A stretch of DNA of 64,000 nt from Dasyornis broadbenti. Its lineage: Eukaryota > Chordata > Aves > Passeriformes > Dasyornithidae. Positions 1-11,493 of the stretch are shown one piece after another. A program made the translations under genes and the position numbers. How positions within the stretch are numbered: position 1 is the stretch's first letter; each line of letters begins with the position of its first letter. The DNA lies in the NCBI GenBank assembly GCA_013397935.1, contig VZRN01001158.1:779396-843395 (forward strand), given 5' to 3'. Under the pieces are notes generated by a model. It made no database searches and had not been told where the DNA came from. It saw nothing but the letters and a program-made list of their open reading frames with translations.

Positions 1-1106
1 TATAATCCTCTTTAATGACTCTAATTTTCTTACATTACACAGCTGGGTATAGAGGCCATTTCACATCAGCAGGAGTCAGGAAACTAATTCAGGTTCCCTG
101 CAGTTTAGATGGCCAGGTAATGAGGTGCAGCTGAGGTTTCCTGAGGCACTCAGGGAGTCACAATATAAAACAGAGGAGCAGAGAGATAGAGTTTGGTTTG
201 GTTCAGCCACTTGCCAGGATTTTTAGTTAAGTGCTCTTTTGGTCTTGCTGGAGGTAAAGCTGCATTAGCAAAGTGGTACAAAGTCATTGTCTAGTTCTGT
301 GCTTTGGTACAGAACTACCTTGGTTGGATTTTGTGTGATCTTTTGGGAACTGCAGGTCCTACAGCTCCAGGTTAGAAACACTGAATGAAAACAGCTGGGT
401 TTTGCCTCCTTGAGGGAGCTGGTTCTGGGGCAGTCCCTGCATGAAGCACCACTGCTGTACTCCAGCAGAAGTGTGGTCTCAAGCAAAAAACCCAGCTCTC
501 TGTGGTTAAATGTGAGAAGCATGAGCTCTGTGGGCAAGGACGCTGTGAATCTTTGAAGCTGAATTTCTTGTAATTCTAAGATGTGCTGGAAAGAGTGGGC
601 AACATTCACAGCTGCACCCTTGGGCTGCCTGCAAAAGGCAGAGAGTGCAGGTGTTACCCTGGTCCAAGGACGGTGCAGTGTTTTGGGGAGGAAGGTGCTG
701 GCTGTTCCCAGTGTCCCCAGGACACCCAGCAGCCGGTGTGGCCCGAGCTGGCGTTGTGCTCACCCTGGAAGTGCTCTCAGCCAAGCCAGCAATGAAAGAG
801 GGGACGTTAGAACCCTCTGCAGCTCTGCTGTGGTTCAGTTGCTGTCTTAGATGCAGTGACTTGCACCTTGTTTATCAGCTGGCGTTCACCCCCAGACAGA
901 GCTTCCTTTCTCTGTGGCTGCCCTTTATCTAAGATGGACCTAAGTCAAGCCCCTGGACATCTTACCCTTCTCATCTCTGTTGAAAGACTTTAAATAAAAG
1001 GCAGTGCCTCAGAAACTCAACTCTGCATTGTGAAGTTTTCCTTAATATTTATGCTGGCAATGTATTTCCTCAGGAGCAAATTTATTTTCAAAGAATTGGA
1101 AGACTC

Positions 1107-1133
1107 TTTTTTTTTTTTTTTTTTTTTTGTNNN
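1107..1133. repeat. Poly-T tract ending in a 3-N assembly gap
   Basis: About 22 T residues are followed by GT and three N (1131-1133). The homopolymer probably stopped the assembly or polishing. Its length in the real genome is uncertain. Confidence 0.9.
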
Positions 1134-3311
1134 CTCTTCCTCCGTACTTTTTTTTGTTTTATTGTTTCCTTTGTAACAAAACAGGATGTATCTTCAAAAA
1201 CCACAAGTATAACAAGTGTTATCTCTGAGGTGCTTCAATTTACTACATCAGATTGTGTTTAAAGCTCCCTTTAGCACTGTCAAACAGCCTGGGCAGTTGA
1301 GGAGAAGGGAGAAGGGTTGTTATTTTGACACTCCTTTCAGTGAGAGGAAAAGGAAATACCAGTCTAAAAGAAGGAAATCTGTACTTAATACTCTGTGGCC
1401 TCAAACATCTTATTTTTACATCTGTGAAAGCACATTTAGAAGACATTAACTGGTGAATACTGCAGTAGGACTTGGCATCAATGCTTAACAGGAAAATGTG
1501 ATCACTTCATGATGTTTGATGGTGTAAGAGTGTAAAGGCTTTTATTAATATCTGTTCCTATGCTTGGATTAGACACCACTTGCCACACCTCTGGGCATAG
1601 CCATTAATGAGGGATGGAACTCCCTGGCTTGTTAAAAATAGGCCATTTTAAGAGAATGGAGAAAGACACAGACTGTTCCTAAAGCATGGGAAGAGGTACC
1701 AGGAAGGATGCTAAAGCAGAGTAATGGGCTAGGGCCAACAAAGGAGCCCAGAGCTGAGAGAAGTGTAGGGCTAGAAAGGACTTGCACAACTCTAGAGCAC
1801 AAAATAATTATCTGGGTCTAGGTCCAGCCCATCCCAGGAGTGAAGTGCCTGCCTGATCTGTGCCTGAAGGCTCCTTCTGGTGGCATCATTCATAATTTCT
1901 GTGCTGGAGTTTAATTTCCTTGTAACTTGTCTGAGCTGGTCCTAAGCTGTGCTCACACCTCAGCCTGTCCCCGGGAATGCCAGGAAAACAAAGCTGTTCC
2001 GTTTCCTTGGCGCTGGGGTTAGGCCTAGGTCAGGAACCCTGAGGAGACGGGAGAGGGCCTCACAGTAAATCTGGTGTAGAGCTGATACAGCCACACAAAA
2101 GAGCTGTGAGGGGGACATTGTTGATGTCAATTTGTGCTGAATGAACTGCCGTAGAAATGAGGGTTTCTTACGATAGAACTTGTAAGTGCATCATGTGGAG
2201 GGGCTTGAAAGGGAAGAGGGTGAAGAGAGAGACTGATCCACTCGATGGTGAACATCACAGCGAGGAGAAGTTTGTGCTCCTTGGCTGCCAAAGGAAAACA
2301 GAGGCTGATGGTTGTGCTTTCGCATGTCAAAAGCTCTCAATGTTAAGCTCTTGGGTAGTGTCTCAGTCTCTAGAGCTTTCTGCATGTACACACAGACGTG
2401 TGTGGGAGTGAAGGTTCACTCCACATTCCAGGCTGAGACTATTCCTGTCAAATATTCATGGGAGGAAGATTCTCATCTGTACATTTTGTATTATTCAGGT
2501 TTAGAAATATTTCAGTGACTTTCATGTTGCCTACAGAATTTAGATACCAGGGATAAAACAGGAGGCTCTTTAATTTTCTACATTTAGGATTTCTGCTTCA
2601 TTAAAATTCTTTTGAAGATAAGTCCTAATGATAGAGCTTTAGATTTGACTCTTACTCCCAGGAAAAATAAGCTCAGAGCTGAAAACAGATGATCCAAAGG
2701 AATCCCTGCCATGTTCCCATGAGCTATGAGGATGCAGGTAGCTGTATTTCTGTTCAGTATTTGCCTTACCCCAAAGGGTCTGCATTTAGCCCCAGTGTGA
2801 AATACCTTCCACACGCTCCCCCAGGATAAAAATAGAGGAGTATTGTCCTTTGAGTAATTCTTTCTGAGACACTGTAAAAAAAAACAGATTATTGAGCCAG
2901 TCTGGACAGAGTCTTAAACCATCAATATTCAGCACCTGTTTTTACACACACAGTTTTGGTTTGATTTGTTACATTTGCCCGATTTTTCAGAGACTTGAAG
3001 CACCTGACTGACTCCTTAAAGAGACAGTGGGTATCTGCCACCCTCTGCAAGGCCAGAGTGCTGTTTGCTGCCATCAAACCTGGGTTAGAGGCATGTAATA
3101 GGTGGTCCCAAGCTTACTGAGATGATAATACTGAAGGTGCGGTGGGTGGAATTTACGGGTCCAGTTTAGCAGCCTGGCTGCTTGAGGAGAAAGAAGAGCA
3201 GGGTTATTACTCTGAGCTTCATTATAGCTGGAGGAAAAGGAAATGTCAAATGCTGTTTGGTGGAAGTTGGTACTTAATATTCTGTGGGATCAAAAATGGT
3301 TTGGGGTCAAA

Positions 3312-3382
3312 ATTACATTTATATTGTAATTACTTTATAAATTATAATTATAAATATAATTTACTTATAATGACTTTATAAA
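3312..3382. repeat. AT-rich low-complexity patch
   Basis: The stretch is almost pure A/T with repeated ataatt and ttataa words, partly self-complementary. No gene lies in it. It looks like simple AT-rich low-complexity DNA. Confidence 0.7.
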
Positions 3383-4899
3383 GGAGCATCCAGACCTCTT
3401 GAAGAGGATCACTCAGTAGCAGACAAGCCAGGCTGTTTGGCTTGAAGAGAAAGGCACAGCACCCTTGTGTTCAAGGGGCTCAGGTTGTTATTTCCTCGTT
3501 GTGCTCCCGTTTATGGCCCAAAGGAGACCAAGAGGCACCAGAGTGACCAGAACAGTGACTGTGGGTCACTCATGCACAGCTTCCTCTGGGTAACGCTGTG
3601 TGATATGGGGGCTGCCAGTGTTTGATTCCTAAGTACCAAATACAATTCACCTTCCTCGGTTCTGAGCACACGTTGGTTCCAAACCACACAGGCTTTGGCT
3701 GAAGCTGGCCATGGGGCTTTGCATTCAGCTTTTCAGATACCTTTTTTTTTTTGCAAATTTTCACCATTTCTGGCTTCTAGGGGAAGAAAACCCCAAAGCA
3801 GATAACACTCTGATAATAAACAGATGGATAATTAAATTATAGTATTTTGCAAGGTCCCTTGCTATGGGGAATCCTGCCTGGGAAAGGCAGCAGGCTTGCT
3901 TTGCTGGCTCTTTGAGGAGCTTTGGGATTGTTTCTGTAGTTCTTAGCAAAAATCCTTCTAACTTCTACTGCTTATGTTGGTGTCTGCTGCAATTACATCC
4001 CACCGGCTTTGCAATAGCAAATCTTGCTTCAGATTAGCAATCACATTACAAAAATATGAACTGGGCAAATGCTTTTAATGCTGGGTAGTTAAAGCAGGTT
4101 GAATGATTTCATCTGAAGTAAATGAAAACTTAGAGCAATGCTAATTTTAAATCACAGGGAAAGACAGTGGCTTAGGAGCCTAAACTGCACATCTTCAAAC
4201 CCTGCAGTGGACCACCAGAGAGTCACAGAGCTGCTGAGCTTCAGCAGTGTCATTAAATCTTTTTCCATGCCTACTTGATGTGTGTGTTTGGGAGCTGGTG
4301 CTGTGGATGTGTGTGTCTATGCAGGAAGAGTTCACACAGACTTTTTCCTTTCCACTTTCTCTGTTTCTGAGGCAGATTTTCTGGTACCAGGTTCTCAGCA
4401 TGGAAGTGGAGTTAAACTCTCATAGCTGAGGGAAAACAAGCAAATCTTGGGCACACTGTGGTGCTCTTCGTTTTTTAACATCTCCAGTTCCTGCACTGGG
4501 CACAGAAACTAGACTGTAGACACCTGGTGATGCCCAAAATCTCCCACAGAAGGGCTCCTGCCATAGAAGAGTTACAAAGCTCTTGTGCTTCTGCCTCTCT
4601 TGTTAATTGAAGTTAATTGGAAGTGGGGACCTGCACAGAGCTGCCTCTTGTGCCGTGGGCCAAGCAGTGACTAGAAACAGCTTCACCTGGAAGGTTTTAC
4701 CAACCTTTCAAGAAAACAAAGTTCAGAAGAAATGACTGAATGCATAACTGTACTTTAAGCAAGCTTCATCTTGCTGGCCTTCAGTTGTCTTCAAGGGAGT
4801 GAACCTGCGAGGCTGCTTCTAAAACCTGCTGGAGCAGCATGATATTGGCAGCAGAAGATTTAAAAAAAGTGATAAATAAAAGGAGCTGAATGTGTCCTA

Positions 4900-5585
4900 C
4901 TGATGCCTGATAGTCTTTTCTTTTATATACCCCTTTAAAACCCTTTTAATGATCTTAATACATTTTAAACCCTTTCCCTCTCCTTGTGCCCTTAACACAT
5001 ATCCCTTGTACACTCTAGTCCCACATACCTATAATTCTTGTAGTCTGATATTTAGCTTAGTTTGGGGGTCCTACAAAGCGAGAAGATGGAACATGCACAG
5101 TAAAATGTCAACAGTTCTACACTGTCTCAGAACTACAGGCTCTTGGCTGAGGTCTATTTCTCTGGAACATATTTTGTCAACTGGACTGGAATTTCATTTG
5201 AGGGGGGGTAACTAGAGTAGGGGGACAGTTACTTCATCTGTATTGGGGGATTTTAGATAGATATGCTAATTTATGAAGTCCATAAAAATTGTATACTCGG
5301 GGCGCTCAGGGAGCTTGGCCTGTGCTTGTGCTCGTGCCGGCGTGGACTCGTGCTTGGGCTCGGGGCACTCGGATGCCTAGGGTGCCCGGGTGCTTTCCAC
5401 CCTATTTCCATCTGTGACAGGCTTTGCACCCAGGATCCTATTAAAACCAAGGTAAATACCCTTTTCCCCGCTACTACTGTGTCAGCCTCATATTTTTTAC
5501 CAGCCGGAAAGGCAACACAACAAACGAAACCACAGTATCCCCTGCTACTGCCTATTCCTCTGCCCGGACTGTGATAGGCAAGCAA
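4900..5585 (+). mobile_element. Probable solo LTR of an endogenous retrovirus
   Basis: The composition changes sharply from the flanks. A T/C- and A-rich left half is followed by a G-rich patch (about 5197-5230) and an ataaaaattgtat TATA-like box near 5282. Then comes a GC- and CpG-rich stretch with repeated cactcgg/gtgctcg words (5298-5395), a polyadenylation-like attaaa at about 5440, and a T-rich tail ending near a ggactgtgat segment at about 5567-5576. That order (promoter, R-like GC region, poly(A) signal, T-rich U5) fits an avian ERV long terminal repeat in + orientation. No gag, pol or env frame adjoins it, so it would be a solo LTR. The ends are approximate because I could not fix the TG/CA termini or a target duplication. 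Confidence 0.45.
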
Positions 5586-5811
5586 CCAGTTCAGGTGTCC
5601 TTGTCCACTCTGCAGAGACCAGTTTGCACTCGTGGATCCCAGCCCCTGTGATGGAGTCTCTTTTCAAAGCACTGGCAGCAGAGCTGGGAGCATCCCAGTG
5701 GAGAGAGGGGTGAAAACACCGCAGCAGCTTCCAGTCCTTTCATTCCTACCAGGGCTTTCACAGAAGGGCTGCGGAACGGTTTACACTGAGCTCGGAAGAG
5801 AGTGTTGTCAA

Positions 5812-6240
5812 TTAAATAATTAGCTGTTTAAAATGTATTTATTAGGGCTTAACAGCAAGGCCACAGATATGCATTAATTACAGAGCCACAATATCTGCAA
5901 TAAATGTTTTTCACCCCATAATCAAATATGGCTTAATTAGGCAATGCTGAGAGAACAGTCATAATAAATAATGTGGCTAAGACTTGCCTTTATAATTGAG
6001 ATTTAATCAGCCAGCTCTTGTATGTTCACAGAATAATTGATTATTCTACACATTTATCAAGGATTAAAAACTCAGTGGCAGATATGCAGGTCCTCTCGTA
6101 TTTAATACATCTGAAATTCTCAAAAACCATTTAATGCATATTAACATTTTGATTAAATCTAAATGACAAGCACATTGTAGATCTCATGTCTGCAGTTGGC
6201 TATTTTATTGCTATTTATCACTTGTTTTTTCCTCAAGCTA
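5812..6240. promoter_or_regulatory. AT-rich block dense in homeodomain-type sites (candidate conserved enhancer)
   Basis: This gene-free block contains many TAATTA/ATTAA/TTAATTA words, octamer-like atgcatat and cataatcaaa-type words, with little simple repetition. Such density without a repeat unit is typical of developmental conserved non-coding elements. Conservation was not tested, so the regulatory role is inference. Confidence 0.35.
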
Positions 6241-6523
6241 AATTACTCGTGTGCTTATGGCCTTTAAAGGTGGTGTAGGAGATGGACAGAAATATGCCGG
6301 GGGGAGTGAAACGGGATATGGCACCTTGTGTACTCCGGAATGAGCAAGCTAACCTGGATGGGACAGTGGGAAATATTTTTACCCTGGCTGCCAATGAGTA
6401 GATCAACCCCAATGAGGCAGCCAAAACCTTTGGAAAATACGGTAATCCTCCATGAAGTGTTGCTGTCGTAATTAGTGCTGTGTGTTAGAGAGCAAAGATG
6501 TTAAAGTGGACATGGATAAAAGG

Positions 6524-6744
6524 AAAATAAAAAAGAAATTAAAAAACCCCGAACAAAAACAAAACAAAAAACCCAAACAACGAAACAACAAACAAGCAAA
6601 ACAAAAACCCAACCAAACAACAAAAAAAAAAGCAACAAAAAATCCCCAAAAACCAACTCAACAAACAAACAAAAAAAACCCAAGCCAAAAAACCACTAAA
6701 AAACCCCACTAACATTCCCAATCCCCACCCAAAAAAAAAAAACA
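6524..6744. repeat. A/C-rich low-complexity tract
   Basis: About 220 bases are composed almost only of A and C (aaac, aacc and caaa words, no fixed period), with nearly all G and T on the other strand. It runs into the N gap at 6745. The apparent Lys/Asn/Gln-rich frame on + and the Phe/Leu/Val-rich frame on - are products of this composition, not genes. Confidence 0.85.
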
Positions 6745-6773
6745 NNNNNNNNNNNNNNNNNNNNNNNNNNNNN
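6745..6773. other. Assembly gap (29 N)
   Basis: A run of 29 unknown bases lies directly after the A/C-rich tract. The real gap size is unknown. Confidence 0.99.
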
Positions 6774-9700
6774 AAAATTAATCAAACGTGCATACAAAAA
6801 TTTTAGTGATGGTGTGAGCTGGCGATGAGCGGTGCCAGTGTGACTGAGGAATCAGCACACAGGGAGTCCAGTTGTTGCTGGAGAGATGCCACCTCTGTAA
6901 AGCCCATGAGAAGCTGCTCTGGGCCTGCTGGTGGAAGGAAGAATGGAAAACTTTCGCTAAGGAAAATAGGTTTGTCTCACTCAAGTCACATTTGCCGATC
7001 TTTTTTACTTTTTTTCTTTTTGCTGAAGATGAAGTAAACACGAGAAGTAACATGAAATTGTGGTTGGTAATGACAGCTCACGCTGAAGTGGGATCTGAGT
7101 GGCAGATTAACATCGCAGTTAACAGTGAAAGCCCAGTTGATGGCACAGGACTGCACCTTTGCAAATCGCCCTTCTCATCCGTCCCCAGGGCAGCTCCCTC
7201 CCCGTGCCTCAGCGCTGGGAGCACAGAATGCCTCAGGGTCTTGAGGACAAAAGCCAGAAATGTCCCAGGTAGGTGACACACCGAGCTGGCAGTTTTTGAT
7301 ACAAATTTAACTGTTTGTGGCAGAGCACTGGCAACATCGGACCTATGAGTATTTAATTCCTCTGCACTGATCCTTTCCTGGTTTGTGATTCCAGCTGGGC
7401 AGGCTGATGCCAGGAGCAAGTGACTGCCATGAAAATCTCTCAGTGCTAAGGTTAATTAACGTCCATGTTATTTGACTTGCATTTGCATGGAATCAGTGTT
7501 TTTCACCACTCACAACTTGTAGAATCCTAAGTGAAGTGGGACTGAGACTCTTGATTATTGAATTTAAACCCTTTCTGCAGGTGCTCTGGAGGGCAGGTAC
7601 CCCGTCCTTGCCCTCAGCCTGGAGACCACTACTCTAAGCTGGAGAATCGTGACCCCAAAGGCCACAGTGTGGCCGTGGTGATGAGGATGACTTTTTCATT
7701 TTCCCCTTTTGGAGCATTTCTTGCTCGCTTCACTTTGGACACAAGAGGGTGATATTTCCTCAGGAATTTATCTGTGTCGTACCGTGAATAGGCTAGTAGG
7801 TGAATGTGCTCTGGAGAGAAAATCACCTTGTTTAGTTTCCCCTACCATGACAGGGTTATTCTTGCTGCTGCTTGGAATCACGGTCTGGTACTGGATGGGA
7901 CTCTGGAGCTGGATGGCCACCAGGACATGCAGCCTCTGGGGCAGACCTGCCTGGAAAAACACAAAACCATTGCATCTGACCGCCAGCAATTGTTACAGGG
8001 TTTCCTGACACCACCAACACCCTCGTGAAGGCCCCTTTGCTTGCGTGTTTTCAGGGATCCAAGCAGGTGCTGCGTCCCTGTGGGGTCCTAATCATTCCTA
8101 CAGCACATCCTTCTTCCACCTGGGAGGCAGAAATGCCTGGAGCCCTGGTGATGGTTGTGCCACCACTAAATGATGGATGAAAACACAGTAAAAGAATCTG
8201 TTTCTACCCCAGGCAGGGATTAGGATTCCTGATTGTGCACAGAGCAGTGCTGAGAGAAGGAGCTCTGTGTTCCTACACATCAGGTCTTGCTCCACCCAAG
8301 CCAGGCTCACCTGCAGAATGCTGCTTCAGGGGTGTAAATCATAGGGTTTAGGGGCAGTGATGGCTCTGCTTCTCAACTCCACCCTGATTGTACCTCCAGC
8401 TTGAAATGAGGACATGGGTCAGTCTAAACAGCCCCTCCGCTTCTTGGGGAAGTCACTTATGCTCAGCTCTGGAGGTGTTGGTTAAATCTGACCTGCTGCA
8501 TGGGGTGTCCAGAAGGTGAATGCCACCGCTGCCACCCTGAGGTGCCACCTTCTCACATCTCTCTGGACCGGTCTGGAGTCTCAGGGCAGCCTTTTACTCT
8601 CCTGGGTCACTGAGGTGTCTCCTCAAAGCTCTTGATCTGCTTTGGTTTGACAGGTTTAGCTCCAGGCTTAGATTGGTGACACTGCTTGGCCCAGGAGGAC
8701 TTTTGGAAATATCTGCCAGATGTTCAGGTACAGATGAGCTTTATTTCATTTAAAGGTGGGCAAATGAGAAGCTTTGGGTTCCTTAGGAGAAGGTATCTCA
8801 CAGCCATTGGCCTCCAAGCATTTTCTGTTCAACCAAGTTCCCCCACCCAATCCTTCCTCATAAACCAAGTGAAGGAGCCTGAGTTGGAAATGTTTTTTTT
8901 TACCAGGTGGGGGTGGTTTTGCCATTTTAAGGATGCTGTGGTGGCTCTTGTGCTCCAGCCTCTCTGCCACAAAGTGCCCATGACGGTGCCCTGGTGAGAA
9001 GAACTGCCAAGGACCCTCACTCAGTGCCCACAGCATTGATCCCATCCCTGAATCAGTTTAATGGCAGCTCTCACCCTACTCCACCCCTCTGTCAGCACAG
9101 ACAGGCAGGGATTTGGGATTGTCTCCCTCAGTTACCATTTGGCTCCTCTGAATCACTGTGGTGCTCCAGACCACGAGGTCTCTCAACCTCTGGCAGCAGC
9201 ATGAGGAGTTGAGTCTCCAGAACTCCAGGGTTTCACAGAGGGCTGGATGCCTCACTGGATATGTAATTCCTGCGTTTGGACCCTGCACAAGACAATGCAA
9301 AGCAAATTACTGCAGACTAAATATATGGTCAGGATGTGTTGGAAGCTGGCAGTGTGGCTGGAGGGGATGGCCAGGGAGGGAGGAGAGACACAGTCAGCTT
9401 TCTTCCTTTTGTTTAACTGGATAATGCTTGGGATCCATTAAAAGACTTTAACATGGTTTTTGGAAGGGAAGAACTGTAAAAAGCTGTATGAAGACTGAAG
9501 GGCGCGGTGTGCCTGGGAATTGAGAAGGGATGAGCAGCCAGCTCTCAGAGAGGATGAATTTGGGAGCAGGTAATCTTCAGAGCAGTCCAGAACATGGCTG
9601 TGGCAACTTCTTGGACTTCTGCTCGGATTCCTTCTGTGATCCACAGCTCTGTTCTGATCCTGAGTTCTGCTGTGTGTTGACAGCACTTTCTCCAAGTCAC

Positions 9701-11469
9701 CATTTATATCCTTCTTAAACACCACTAAACTCAAGATCAGTGTCTTGTCCATTTCACTGTAAGTAATTTCTAATGTTATTACAGAGAAAGAAACTGAAAT
9801 TCAGAAAACTGAATTAGAGCTTAGTGTTTTAATTGACTTACTTTTTGGACTTTCACCAGGTTTGCTCAGTCAAATTAGAGTAGATTTTTGCTTACTTTTT
9901 CTTAATTCCATTCCTCCAGTTCTGTCACTCTCTGGCCCTTTGCCCAGGCCAGAAGATCCCCAAGCTCTTCAGCACTGAATGCTGATTAAAATTGAGGCCA
10001 AACTCTTCTCTAAAGTGCTCTGCTTTGAATAAGGAGACAGCTATAATGATCACTGTGACCTTTACTTTTCCACTCCTACAAACTGGAAAATCCAATTTGA
10101 TGGTGCTTGAAAACCTTAACGTTTTTTGTCACTGGGCAGTGCTTGTTAATGTGAGTAGCGATGGAAAACGGGAATTAAGAACTCTTACCGGTATTCCGAG
10201 GGCAAATACCCACCTGGGCACAGTGGTTCTGCAACATTTAGGAGCAGCATGACGCATTGGATGGGGTCTAATGGTTGAAATGGCCTCATCAGCTGAGGCT
10301 CCCACCTGTGGGCAGCCCGTCTCCCTCACAGCTCTGCCATGAGTCACACTGATTGTACTCCTTTCCCTGTTAAATGAAGAGAGAGTGCTTCGGCTCAGAG
10401 CTTATCCATGAAAGAAACCTGCGTTTGATCACCTTTGTCGTCTTCCTGCAGTAGAGTGATCTGTCAATAGATTTTATTTTAAAGCTTCAAAGGTAACATG
10501 CAGCTTCTGGAGCGCTGCTCGGGCTGCCTAATAAATTCCCGGCAAAGGCCCCTTTTCTTGCTAGGCATTAATCCAGCCTGGGGAAAGGCACAGACTCCCC
10601 ACACACTCTAATCCAGACCATCCACCGGCACAGTGACTCCTCTGATAAGCACTTCACAGAGGGAGTAGGTGAGCCAACTCCTGCTCCCTGGTGCAGGTAA
10701 TGCGGGGCTGGCTCTGTGTGTTCAACAGACAGACCTTTGAGACAGACTTAAAAAACCAGGGGATAGATCTCCTCTTGTAATGTCATTGGGGCTGGGCAGG
10801 TTTCCATCACCTGAGGCTTGACTTCTGTGTGATTTGAAACCTCCCCAAGGTGACCCTGTGCTGGCTCTGCTGCCGGGTGATCCAAATCTGTTTCTCAAGA
10901 GACCAACTCAAAAGCAGTGGGCACATAAACTTTCTTCTGCTGGATCTTAAGGGCTGTCTCCATCCCTGCCAGCAGCCCTTCTGAAGCCTTCCCTGGGGCA
11001 GAGATGCAGGTGGGAGCTGGAGCATGCAAGGGCTTGTTGTCAGCTGCTGAGGAGATGTGGTTTGTGCCGTGCTGGAGGCTCAGGGCCCAGCTCACAACCA
11101 GCCTGGGTGCTGGAGGAGAGGTGACAACAGCACAGAGCCTGTGCTATTCCTTGTGCTCCAGCTTTCCCCAGGCAATCCCTGGGTTTATCTCCAGCTCAGT
11201 ATACCTGCCTGCTGGAACACATGGAGTAATGAGCTAGAAATGATAGCATGATAGTCTTTGCTACTGTTGGCATTTCTGCTGTTGATATCTCCTGCTAGCT
11301 CTCTTATTTTGCACGTGTTGGTGCACATTTGTTTGCATGTGGTTTGGTTTCCCTCATCCACATTGAGTTAAACTTGTGAAGGAGGGACCCTTCCTGTGTG
11401 TAAACACACACTGTGCTTAAAATGAATGTATTTTAACAAGGTTATTTCCTTCTCGTGAGGGAACAGGAA

Positions 11470-11493
11470 CAGCCATTAATTGCAGCCATTAAT
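11470..11493. promoter_or_regulatory. Paired CAGCCATTAAT sites
   Basis: The 11-base word CAGCCATTAAT occurs twice, starting at 11470 and 11483, a 13-base spacing. More ATTA words follow (11494-11500). The ATTA core suggests a homeodomain factor pair. A function is only inferred. Confidence 0.3.

Larger units (their letters stand above)
1..4890. other. Upstream/intergenic DNA, no gene seen
   Basis: No exon, RNA gene or well-defined transposon could be supported here. The open frames are short, mostly under 115 codons, on both strands and overlapping one another, as expected for non-coding DNA. CpG is rare. The stretch holds a poly-T run (about 1107-1128) that adjoins a three-base gap, and a strongly AT-rich low-complexity patch at about 3315-3380. 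In mammals SEC14L1 lies upstream of SEPTIN9 in the same orientation, but I recognise none of its exons here. Confidence 0.7.

Noticed and set aside
1755..1960. Possible old CR1-like segment (gggctagaaaggacttgc, then tccagcccatcccagg)
   Set aside because: Only loosely similar to CR1 and without its 3' terminus, so it could not be supported.
6482..6712. Lys/Asn/Gln-rich frame on + and Phe/Leu/Val-rich frames on -
   Set aside because: Direct product of the A/C-rich low-complexity tract; no start context or homology.
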